Shown here piece after piece: positions 18,709 through 26,496 of a DNA stretch of 64,000 nt. How positions within the stretch are numbered: the stretch's first letter is position 1; each line of letters begins with the position of its first letter. Source of the stretch: Cohnella nanjingensis (GTDB lineage: Bacteria; Bacillota; Bacilli; Paenibacillales; Paenibacillaceae); assembly GCF_014212125.1 (NCBI RefSeq), contig NZ_JACJVP010000039.1:1-64000 (forward strand). Reading direction: 5' to 3'. The translations under genes and the position numbers were made by a program. The notes under the pieces are model-generated. The model had not been told where the DNA came from and ran no database searches. It saw only the letters and a list, made by a program, of their open reading frames with translations.

Positions 18709-19476
18709 TCAAGCCGAATGTGCTGCGTCAGCGTCCCAAGCCGTATTCCTCGAGCTCGAGCGATTGTGAATGGCAGCAGATAGCAGTATGCTGATCTCGA
18801 ACAGCAGCAGGAACGGTACGAGAATAAACAAATTCGACAGGAGATCGGGCGGCGCGATCAGCGTGGACAGCACGACCAGCAGCATATAGCCGTAACGCCG
18901 CCACTTGCGCAGCAGGGTTGGCGTCAAGAGCCGCAGCGCGGTTAAAAATGCAATGACGATCGGCAGCTCGAACATGAGCGCGCAAGGAATGACGATGTTG
19001 AACATAAACGAGAAGTATTGAGCAATTCCGTAGGTTTCCTCAAGCTCCATGGAAGAATTCAATCGCCTTAGAAACAATAAAGACATACGGAACACCACAA
19101 AATACGCGAAGCTTGTCCCCGCAACCATAAGGGCGGCAGAAAGTGGAATGAACTTGAGCGTCACGCGCCGCTCCGTCTCCGTCAGGCCGGGTTTTGCAAA
19201 CTGCCAAAGCTGATACAGACTGAAAGGCAGCGTTACAACGAGTGCGAAGAGAAGCGAGAACTGCATATACACCCGTATGCCGTCCCATGGCGACAACGCA
19301 TGCCAGGAGAGACTATTCGCCGGGGGAGCATTCTTTAAGTAGGAGATGGCGGAGGAGGCGAGCGACAAGCCGGCCGCAAGCATAACGAGCAGTACGACGA
19401 CAATGCGTATGACCCTCTTGCGCATCTCCAGCAAATGTTCGGTCAACTTCATATCGGACGTCTGCATCGTTGTCAT
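18709..19476 (-). CDS. tatC: Sec-independent protein translocase TatC
   Basis: TatC is the six-helix receptor of the twin-arginine translocase and binds the RR signal peptide. The 255-residue protein has the cytosolic N-terminus LTEHLLEMRKR, the first periplasmic loop, YQLWQFAKPGLTETERR and six hydrophobic segments with FELPIVIAFL. It follows tatA by three bases and is surely cotranscribed. GGGG lies nine bases before the fourth codon (ATG), so translation may start there rather than at 19476. No obvious Tat substrate gene is adjacent. Confidence 0.93.
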   Translation of the reverse strand: MTTMQTSDMKLTEHLLEMRKRVIRIVVVLLVMLAAGLSLASSAISYLKNAPPANSLSWHALSPWDGIRVYMQFSLLFALVVTLPFSLYQLWQFAKPGLTETERRVTLKFIPLSAALMVAGTSFAYFVVFRMSLLFLRRLNSSMELEETYGIAQYFSFMFNIVIPCALMFELPIVIAFLTALRLLTPTLLRKWRRYGYMLLVVLSTLIAPPDLLSNLFILVPFLLLFEISILLSAAIHNRSSSRNTAWDADAAHSA

Positions 19477-19479
19477 CCC

Positions 19480-19749
19480 CTAACTCATGCTTTTCTTGCC
19501 CTCGGCTTCCTGAGCGTTCAATTGCGTTGTGCCGTTTGCTTCCAGCGAGCTTATGGTATTCGCTTCGGACGAATTTCCTCCGGACAGCCTGCCGCCGGAT
19601 TCCTCCGTTATCAATTCCTTGGTACCGCTCTTGAATTCCCTCAGCGTTCTGCCGAACGCTCTGCCGAGCTCCGGCAGCTTGTTTGGACCGAACAACAGGA
19701 GTTCCACGAGCACGATGAGAAGAATCCCTACCGTTCCAGGCGCATGCAT
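19480..19749 (-). CDS. tatA: Twin-arginine translocase pore subunit TatA
   Basis: The 89-residue protein has one N-terminal membrane helix (VGILLIVLVELLLFGPNKL), the conserved FGPNKLPELGRAFGRTLREF hinge and amphipathic helix, and a flexible Ser/Glu/Asn-rich tail. It polymerises to open the passage for folded proteins that TatC recruits. The ATG is preceded by GGAGGAG. It pairs with tatC in the usual minimal TatAC system of Firmicutes. Confidence 0.93.
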   Translation of the reverse strand: MHAPGTVGILLIVLVELLLFGPNKLPELGRAFGRTLREFKSGTKELITEESGGRLSGGNSSEANTISSLEANGTTQLNAQEAEGKKSMS

Positions 19750-19765
19750 GGTCGTCTCTCCTCCG

Positions 19766-19993
19766 TCAAATCAGATTGTTGGCGATGACGTTGGCGGATC
19801 CGACGGTCGAAATGCCCCCTTCGATCAACGGCGGGAAAGCCAGCGGCGTGTGCGTACGAAACGGCTTCTGGATGATTCCGGCGCCTGGGGGCCGGACGAC
19901 GCTCATCCGCGCGACCGCGGCGAACGGGTAAGGATGAGCGGCAAACAGGCAATGCAGGCTCGAAAAAAGTCTGATTATCAAAACGGGAGGCAC
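19766..19993 (-). other. Open frame upstream of tatA, probable gene tail
   Basis: A minus-strand frame ends 17 bases before tatA and reads PPGAGIIQKPFRTHTPLAF, then PPLIEGGISTVGSANVIANN. The last part loosely recalls a PAAR-type repeat (GSxNVxxNG), but I would not assign it. No start or ribosome site is visible, so it may be the remains of a truncated gene. Confidence 0.2.
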
Positions 19994-19999
19994 ATGACG

Positions 20000-20848
20000 A
20001 TGACATTTTCGATTTCAGCGGAGGACAAGCGCCGCTATCGCGAGGACGGCTATTGGATCAGTCCCAAATTGCTGGACGACGAGGGGATCAACCGGCTGCG
20101 CAGAGCGCATGATCGGATATGGGAAGGCGACTTCGACGGAGACGGGTACCCGCTCGACAATGCGTATGCGAAGGGCGGCGATCGGAAGAAGCTGCGCCAA
20201 TTCAACAACGGCTGGTGGATCAATGACAATGTGCGGGCTGTCGTGACCGACCCGGCGATTGGCAAATTGGCGGCCGATTTGCTGGAAACCGACGAGGTCA
20301 GGCTCTGGCACGATCAAGTGATCTGGAAACCTGGAACAGAGGGGGAGACGAGCGCGGTCGGCAATGTAGGGTGGCACCAGGATTTCGCCTACTGGCAATG
20401 CCTGAGCACCGACAACGTCGTAACCGTGTGGATTGCTTTGCAGGATACCGATCTCAGCAACGGCGGCATGATGACGATTCTCGGCTCGCACAAGTGGGGG
20501 CTGATCAAAGACAGCGATACTTTCTATGAGACGAACATGGATGCGCTGCGCGCCAAATACGAATCAGAAGGAAGGAGCTGGGTGGAAGAGCCGTGCATTT
20601 TGAAGGCCGGACAAGCAAGCTTTCATCACGGACTGACCTTTCACGGCTCGGGGCCTAACTTGTCGTCCGAGCCTAGGCTTTCGGTCGTCGCACATCTCAT
20701 CCCCGGCGGCACAGCATATCGCAGCGGTGTGCAGTATCATGGCAACGCCAAATTTCTCGGTCCGCGTCCGCAAGACGGTCAGCTTTTCGCCAACGACTAT
20801 TTTCCCGTCGTTTACAGAAGAAATCGGGAGGCAACGAATGATGAGTAA
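20000..20848 (+). CDS. Phytanoyl-CoA dioxygenase (PhyH) family protein
   Basis: The 282-residue Fe(II)/2-oxoglutarate-dependent oxygenase has its iron triad visible: His126 and Asp128 in GWHQDFAYW and His215 in LTFHGSGPN; the 2-oxoglutarate Arg is in EPRLSVVAHLIPGG. Family members hydroxylate lipids, antibiotics or small metabolites; the substrate is unknown here. The ATG at 20000 lies nine bases after GGGAGG; an ATG two codons earlier is too close. It overlaps the nanE remnant, suggesting a former operon for amino-sugar or glycan modification. Confidence 0.88.
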   Translation: MTFSISAEDKRRYREDGYWISPKLLDDEGINRLRRAHDRIWEGDFDGDGYPLDNAYAKGGDRKKLRQFNNGWWINDNVRAVVTDPAIGKLAADLLETDEVRLWHDQVIWKPGTEGETSAVGNVGWHQDFAYWQCLSTDNVVTVWIALQDTDLSNGGMMTILGSHKWGLIKDSDTFYETNMDALRAKYESEGRSWVEEPCILKAGQASFHHGLTFHGSGPNLSSEPRLSVVAHLIPGGTAYRSGVQYHGNAKFLGPRPQDGQLFANDYFPVVYRRNREATNDE

Positions 20849-21494
20849 CAAGCCTGCGATTTTCCCCCAAAGGGGATTGATCGTCTCGGCGCAGGCACTG
20901 GAGGATGAGCCTCTTCATGGGGGCGACACGATGGCCAAGATGGCCGTCGCTGCTCGAATGGCCGGCGCAATAGGCATCCGGGCGAACGGTGTTTCGGATA
21001 TTCGGGCGATCAAACAAGCGGTAGTTTTGCCCGTCATCGGGTTGTTCAAAAAAGTGAGGCAAGGCTCGGATATTTTCATTACACCGACGTTATCCGAGGT
21101 TAAGGCCGTGCTCGCTGCGGGAGCGGACATCGTCGCGATGGACGTAACGTACCGGGAAGGCCGTTGCAGCAGGCGAAAGAGCTGATTGAATACGTGCACG
21201 GACGCGGAGCCTTGGCTATGGCCGACGTATCGACGTACAAGGAAGGCATTGCGGCAGCGTCGATCGGCGCGGATTTCATTGGCACGACGATGTCGGGCTA
21301 TACGCCTTATAGCCCGAAGATAAACGGCCCCGATTTGGATTTGATTACTCGGCTGGCTGCCGATCTAAGCGTTCCGCTTGTGGCCGAAGGGCGCATTTGG
21401 TCTCCCGAGGAGGCGGTAGCCGCCATGGCCGCCGGCGCCGACTACGTGGTCGTTGGAAGCGCAGTTACACGTCCCCAACTGATCGCCGCGCGCT
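20838..21494 (+). pseudogene. nanE: N-acetylmannosamine-6-phosphate 2-epimerase, frameshifted
   Basis: NanE converts ManNAc-6-P to GlcNAc-6-P in sialic acid breakdown. The first part reads GLIVSAQALEDEPLHGG and GADIVAMDVTYREGR; the second continues in another frame from about 21159 as LQQAKELIEYVHGRGALAMA to LVAEGRIWSPEEAVAA and VVVGSAVTRPQLI. The shift at REGR/LQQ corresponds to one missing base. The last ~10 residues are replaced by ROK kinase sequence. The start follows GGGAGG and overlaps the dioxygenase stop. Inactivation seems recent, since the sequence is otherwise well kept. Confidence 0.8.
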
Positions 21495-22019
21495 GGGTAC
21501 CGGTGAGGCGGAGCCATTGTCGACAACGGCAAAATGGTGCGCGGACAATGGGGCGGCGCGGGAGAAATCGGGCATATGAGCGTCGATTATCATGGCCGAA
21601 CCTGTATTTGCGGAGGCATCGGCTGTCTGGAGGAATATGCATCCGGCACCTCCATCTCCAAGCGTATGAACGAGCTTCTGTTGGCCGAGGCGGCTTATGA
21701 TGCTGCCCGTGACGGTCCGGTCGATACCCGAGAGACGGTCAAGCGCTGGCTGCTCGGCGACCCGGTCGCCGGGCGTGTAATGAATGAGGCTTTCGAGGCA
21801 CTCGGCACGGCCATATCCAGTCTTAGTCATCTATTCAATCCTGAACTTGTCGTCATTGGGGGAGGGCTTGCCGAAGTCGGAGAACCCGTACTGCGAAGGA
21901 TTGAGGGGGAGACGCGAAAGAAAACAATGCCCTCGTTTTTTCCTGAACGGGGAATCCAACTTGCGGCGAATGGCAATCGCAGCGCCATGATTGGCGCGGC
22001 AATGCAGCTATGGGTGTGA
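21493..22019 (+). pseudogene. ROK family sugar kinase, C-terminal part
   Basis: The frame from 21507 reads GGAIVDNGKMVRGQWGGAGE, IGHMSVDYHGRTCICGGIGC (the ROK zinc motif CxCGxxGCxE) and LFNPELVVIGGGLAE. It is the C-terminal half of an N-acetylmannosamine or glucokinase-type ROK kinase. A second single-base loss is implied between GTG (21496-21504) and GGA. The N-terminal half is gone, and a deletion fused this piece to the nanE tail. NanE and NanK normally act consecutively, so both steps of ManNAc use are lost. Confidence 0.75.
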
Positions 22020-22408
22020 TGATTACCTGTTATTTCTCCGAAATTTCGGATGTCAGGTAATTGTGGCAGGTTTTGTATCCTGCCAACCGCGCGAGAAGTC
22101 TCGTAAGCTATCAACACATAAACGAGACTACGAGGTGACGACCGCATGACTGCCGTAATTGACAATGTGAGCAAAATGGGCGCTTGATCTGAAGGCAATT
22201 GGTAGAGCGAACTGGAGACGTTTCCTTTGGCAGATAGACCATTCAATTTAAGTTGAATTGACAGTTTATTGAAGCATTTAAACAAATCACGGAGGCTACC
22301 GGAACAAAACTCATCCTTGTGAGCACCATGGATCTGATCCCGAAGATGCCAATTATCATCATTCGAAGAAGCCGTTCGATTGAACTTAAAAGCGCGTAAT
22401 ATAATAAT
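22020..22408. other. Intergenic debris
   Basis: A plus-strand frame near 22270-22398 reads FKQITEATGTKLILVSTMDL then a stop, like a gene tail with no start. Nothing else is assignable. Confidence 0.3.
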
Positions 22409-22410
22409 GC

Positions 22411-22446
22411 TAAAATACCCATTGCTTGAGCAATGGGTATTTTAAA
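22411..22446. terminator. Perfect 14-bp hairpin terminator
   Basis: TAAAATACCCATTG (22411-22424) pairs with its complement at 22431-22444 across six bases. A/T-runs on both sides allow bidirectional use. Confidence 0.8.
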
Positions 22447-22720
22447 CGGCATCCGACTGGAAAATGACATTTGATATTACGAAGAGGTCGCTAAATGACA
22501 TAACATAGTACAGCAGGTGTCATTTTGATCGTACAAGAAGCACTGTAGAAGGCTTTAATTAATGACAAATCTAATTACAGCGAACATTTGTCTCTTGTTA
22601 CAGTTCTGACATCATACCGACAAAAAACGCCGGCGAGAAAAATAGGGCAGCCCCCGATCGGACTATGTCGCCCGAAGCCGAGGGCTTTTTGCATTTGTCC
22701 AGCTTTGCAAGTACCGCGCC

Positions 22721-22731
22721 GGGGGGGGGGG
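22721..22731 (+). repeat. Homopolymer of 11 G before gerA
   Basis: An uninterrupted run of 11 G lies 78 bases upstream of the proposed gerA ATG. Tracts of this length slip during replication. The frame is open through it as read, so a longer N-terminal form of the protein would depend on its length. Confidence 0.8.
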
Positions 22732-22808
22732 CATTTTCGCTTACGAGTTTAACGCACAATCCTGCAGGAGATACTGGGACCATTAACATCTCTGGAAGTG
22801 ACATTGAA

Positions 22809-24140
22809 ATGAAACTATTGGATCGTTTGCAGGAAAGACAAAAGCTGGATGCCGATTTGTTTATCCATCGAATGTTTCTTACCCAACAACCGGTCATGCT
22901 CGCAGGGTACAAATCGCTAATCGATTTGCCTCACACCTTGATGCTGCTTCAACAGCAAGCTCAGAATGCGATCGCCGCAGAACGGCCTTTATTTGCTCTA
23001 GGAAGCGGAATCGGCGATTGTATAAGCCCAACCGAAGAACTAAAAGTAATCGAAGCGATGTCCGAAGGGAATTTGATTATACTGTCTGAATCTTCCGACT
23101 TGTGTATCAAGATCGTTCCGATATCCCGTACGTTGTCCCGAGCTATCGAAGCGCCAACGACCGAAAACGTAATACGCGGTTCGGTAAGTGCCTTCAATGA
23201 AGATCTCGATACCAATATCGGATTAATCAAGAAGCACGTGCATTCGGAGAAACTGCGAACACAGTCGTACCGGTTTGAGAAAGGACAACGCAGACAAGCG
23301 ATACTTCTATACATGGAGGGACAAACAAACCCGTCATTTCTAAATGCGTTGAAACGTAGAATTGAATCCAACCTGGGCAATAACATCCCCAATTTGCAAG
23401 CGTTGAACAAATTGCTGGGATTCCCCGTATGGACGTTGATTTCCCGCTTTAACACCACGGAGCTGCCCGAGAATGCCGCCTATGCGCTCGAAAAAGGCAA
23501 AGTGGTTTTATTTCTCGACCGCTTTCCGTTTGCCATCATTCTGCCGAGTATGATTACGGACATGTTTGCGGTGGCGAACGATCGTAATTTCCCCTTGTTT
23601 TTCATGATAACCATGCGTTTATTGCGTACCATTGGGGTGCTGGCCAACATGCTGATGCCCGGATTGTATGTAGCGCTCGTTTCGGTGAATCCCGACGTGC
23701 TTCGAATTGAGCTAGCCTTGTCAATTGCCAGCAGCCGAGTAGGGGTCCCTTATCCAGCCATTGTCGAAACATTATTGTTGCTCTTGGTTCTCGAACTGAT
23801 CCTCGAGGCCAGCATCCGGCTGCCGAAAACCATAGGACCTACGATAACGATGGTTGGCGGTATTATTCTAGGGCAAGCTGTCGTGAACGCCAAGCTCGTC
23901 AGCAACATTCTGATTATTATTTTGGCTGCAACCACTATCGCGAGTTTTACGGTGGTCGGGTTCCACAATTCGATTTTCATCCGCATATCCAAATATCTCA
24001 TTCTTATTCTGTCAGCGCTATATGGCGTATTGGGACTATTCGCGGGCGTGGTGGTTGTCTGCGTATACTTGGCAAGCGTCAATACGTTTGGCATTCCTTA
24101 TCTGTACCAGCCGAAAGCAAGGGAGAACTCTGATGGATAA
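22809..24140 (+). CDS. Spore germination receptor subunit A (GerA family)
   Basis: This is the A subunit of a Ger-type nutrient receptor in the spore inner membrane. The 443-residue form from ATG 22809 has a soluble N-terminal domain (SRAIEAPTTENVIRGSVSAF with NEDLDTNIGLIKK, the family signature), then membrane helices (RTIGVLANMLMPGLYVALVS; GPTITMVGGIILGQAVVNAK; NTFGIPYLYQP at the end). GGAAGTG precedes the ATG. The frame is open upstream to 22665 through a G11 tract. It overlaps the B gene by eight bases. Germinant unknown. Confidence 0.92.
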   Translation: MKLLDRLQERQKLDADLFIHRMFLTQQPVMLAGYKSLIDLPHTLMLLQQQAQNAIAAERPLFALGSGIGDCISPTEELKVIEAMSEGNLIILSESSDLCIKIVPISRTLSRAIEAPTTENVIRGSVSAFNEDLDTNIGLIKKHVHSEKLRTQSYRFEKGQRRQAILLYMEGQTNPSFLNALKRRIESNLGNNIPNLQALNKLLGFPVWTLISRFNTTELPENAAYALEKGKVVLFLDRFPFAIILPSMITDMFAVANDRNFPLFFMITMRLLRTIGVLANMLMPGLYVALVSVNPDVLRIELALSIASSRVGVPYPAIVETLLLLLVLELILEASIRLPKTIGPTITMVGGIILGQAVVNAKLVSNILIIILAATTIASFTVVGFHNSIFIRISKYLILILSALYGVLGLFAGVVVVCVYLASVNTFGIPYLYQPKARENSDG

Positions 24141-25218
24141 AAGTTTGCAAGTCATGGTCATGTATCTCCTAACGCATATCGGGCTTATATTTTTTATGTA
24201 TCCGACAGACATCATCGAAGTCGTTGATGTCGGCCATTGGAGCGCGATTTTGCTCGGATTCGCGTTACATGTCGCATTGATGGGCATTTTTCTGAAAGGA
24301 TTAGGTTATTTTGCGCCTAGAAACTTGATCGATATTTTCTTGGGAGTGGGCAAAGTTTTTTCCATTATCTTGTTGCTTCCCGTTACGCTTTACTTTCTGA
24401 TGACGATCATCATCGACATCCGCGCTTATTCGGAAATCGTTACGCTTGTTTTTCTGGCCAAAACACCGCTATGGGTGACTATGGTCTTACTGCTTTCTGT
24501 ACCTGCGTTTATTTCCGCTCTAGGCGTTGAAACGCTATTCAGATCGGGAGTTCTTGTCGCCATTTTGTTTTTCCCCTTCCTCTTATTGATCTTCTGTCTT
24601 TCCTTTCAAAATGCGGATTGGCGTTATATATTCCCGTTGATGGATAAACAAGCGGCTTCTCTTTCGTACGTTGTCAGCCGTCCATACTTGCTCAGCTTGT
24701 TTGCTTTCACGGGCGGATTTATGTTTTTAGGTTTTATTCCGCCTTATATCACTTACAAACGCCGCAAAGTGATGTGGGCGAGCGCTTTGCTTCTCCCCTT
24801 TTTTCTAATCTCGGTTTATGTCCCGATTTTAACGTTCGGACAAAGTACAGCTTCCCGGTTTCAATTCCCGTTCATCACGGCGGTCGATACGGTGAATATC
24901 AGCTGGTTGATGTTTGACCGGGTCACTCTCTTCTTACTGCTTAGTCTGGTTTGCTTTGCTATGCTCTTTATTTCATTGATCATGTGGAAGACAACCTTGC
25001 TGATTCGGCGCGGATTTCCGTCTATCCGACCGGTCACAACGACAATGTTGCTGTCTCTGGCTATATTTATCGTTTGTTTGTACATTCCTGATTGGAAAAC
25101 TGTAGAACGTTTGCTTTGGTGGAATACCTATCTGCGACTATACGTGATGATAGTCATTCCTTTTATCACGCTTTTTCTGGGAATTCGTCATCATCGTAAA
25201 GGGGCGGCTTGTCCATGA
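24133..25218 (+). CDS. Spore germination receptor subunit B (GerB family permease)
   Basis: The 361-residue polytopic protein of the amino acid/polyamine permease superfamily is the probable germinant-binding subunit. About ten hydrophobic segments are visible, starting MVMYLLTHIGLIFFMYPTDI, with the family-like ALGVETLFRSGVLV and NADWRYIFPLMD. The ATG overlaps the A gene and follows AAGGGAGAAC. It is probably translationally coupled with the neighbours on both sides. Confidence 0.92.
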   Translation: MDKSLQVMVMYLLTHIGLIFFMYPTDIIEVVDVGHWSAILLGFALHVALMGIFLKGLGYFAPRNLIDIFLGVGKVFSIILLLPVTLYFLMTIIIDIRAYSEIVTLVFLAKTPLWVTMVLLLSVPAFISALGVETLFRSGVLVAILFFPFLLLIFCLSFQNADWRYIFPLMDKQAASLSYVVSRPYLLSLFAFTGGFMFLGFIPPYITYKRRKVMWASALLLPFFLISVYVPILTFGQSTASRFQFPFITAVDTVNISWLMFDRVTLFLLLSLVCFAMLFISLIMWKTTLLIRRGFPSIRPVTTTMLLSLAIFIVCLYIPDWKTVERLLWWNTYLRLYVMIVIPFITLFLGIRHHRKGAACP

Positions 25219-26297
25219 TAACGAAACATCATATACATGATGTTCTTAAGATGCTGCTGATGACAGGATTCCTTACTGTTTTGTGCGGTTGCTGGGACAT
25301 CAAAGACATCAATCACCGCACGCTGCCGATAGTCATGGGTGTGGAGAAGAAAAATGATGCTTATAACGTTTTTCTTCTGATCCCGGAAAATAACCAAGGA
25401 GGGACAGGCGCGAAAGTCGTAACGGGTACGGGAGAAACGATCAACGAAGTCGTAGATCGTTTCAGCAAAGACATGGAGGTGCAAGTCGACCTGCTGCATT
25501 TGAAAGTCATCGTGTTCGAGCGGGCGATTGCGGAACAAGGTTTAAGCGACAGCATTTCGAGCTTTATGAGGGCCCGCGATATATCCCCCAAGACAATCGT
25601 AGCCATAAGCGAAGAAAAATTGGAGCCCTTATTTGAAAAGTTGAAATCTTCATCAAAGAACGGTGGAGTGGAGATCTATAACTTTTTCGAGAAAAGCGCC
25701 GGCTGGACGCCCCATGTGGCCCAAACGCGAATATGGCAAATTTTCCGAAGCCTTAACTCTTTCACGCATGACGTGGCCATCCCAATCATAGAACCAGGCC
25801 GAACCACGACCATTGCAAGCACTGGATCGGCAGTAATCAAGAACGGTAAGATGGTGGGCAAGATTACCCCCGACGAAACATTGATGTTCAATGCGTTTAA
25901 TGGATTAGGAACGCAAGGGAGAATCGAGGTGATGGATCATGGTTCGGTGCTGATCGTAGCCGACAAATTAACCCACAGCAGCTCCATCAAAGGGAATAAG
26001 GCTATATTGAACTGCCGTCTCCAGCTAAAGGTTACGATTCTGGAAACGAAAGGATCTCCATCAGTGACGATGATCAAACGAGAACTTGATGAAATGCTAA
26101 CCGGCCAGATCCAGCAGATGTTCCGAAATATTCAATCGAAGGAAGCTGATATTTTGGGGATGGGGCAATTTTTCCGGACAAAGCTCTCCCGCGAGCGCCT
26201 AGAACATTGGAGGTCGGAATATTATCCGTACATGAAATTGAACGTGCAGGTCAATACGATTATTCAGAATAAAGGGCTTCTCAAGATGAAAAATTAG
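25215..26297 (+). CDS. Spore germination receptor lipoprotein subunit C (GerC family)
   Basis: The 360-residue lipoprotein has a signal peptide with lipobox LCGC (Cys26), then the GerC opening GCWDIKDINHRTLPIVMGVE. It continues with VQVDLLHLKVIVFERAIAEQ, IPIIEPGRTTTIASTGSAVI and GKITPDETLMFNAFNG, all in GerC order. It is anchored on the outer face of the inner membrane and completes the receptor. The ATG at 25215 overlaps the B stop. Typical length; nothing is missing. Confidence 0.93.
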   Translation: MITKHHIHDVLKMLLMTGFLTVLCGCWDIKDINHRTLPIVMGVEKKNDAYNVFLLIPENNQGGTGAKVVTGTGETINEVVDRFSKDMEVQVDLLHLKVIVFERAIAEQGLSDSISSFMRARDISPKTIVAISEEKLEPLFEKLKSSSKNGGVEIYNFFEKSAGWTPHVAQTRIWQIFRSLNSFTHDVAIPIIEPGRTTTIASTGSAVIKNGKMVGKITPDETLMFNAFNGLGTQGRIEVMDHGSVLIVADKLTHSSSIKGNKAILNCRLQLKVTILETKGSPSVTMIKRELDEMLTGQIQQMFRNIQSKEADILGMGQFFRTKLSRERLEHWRSEYYPYMKLNVQVNTIIQNKGLLKMKN

Positions 26298-26496
26298 AAA
26301 TCGGTGGTTATAGTCGATGATGTGATGTAAACACAGCTAGAGAAATTCTTACCATGATCTACTCCAAAGGATCCTGCGCGACGATAAGAAGCGGGTTGTT
26401 TTCCGAGAAAAATATTCGTCTAATCATGACATAGGTTGTCGTGATTGTTCCGTTATACTGTGAAAGCTAAGAAAATGGAAATCCGAGGTGGAGTCT
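26298..26496. other. Intergenic region before the UvrA paralogue
   Basis: About 200 bases with no gene and no clear rho-independent terminator for gerC. Confidence 0.4.
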
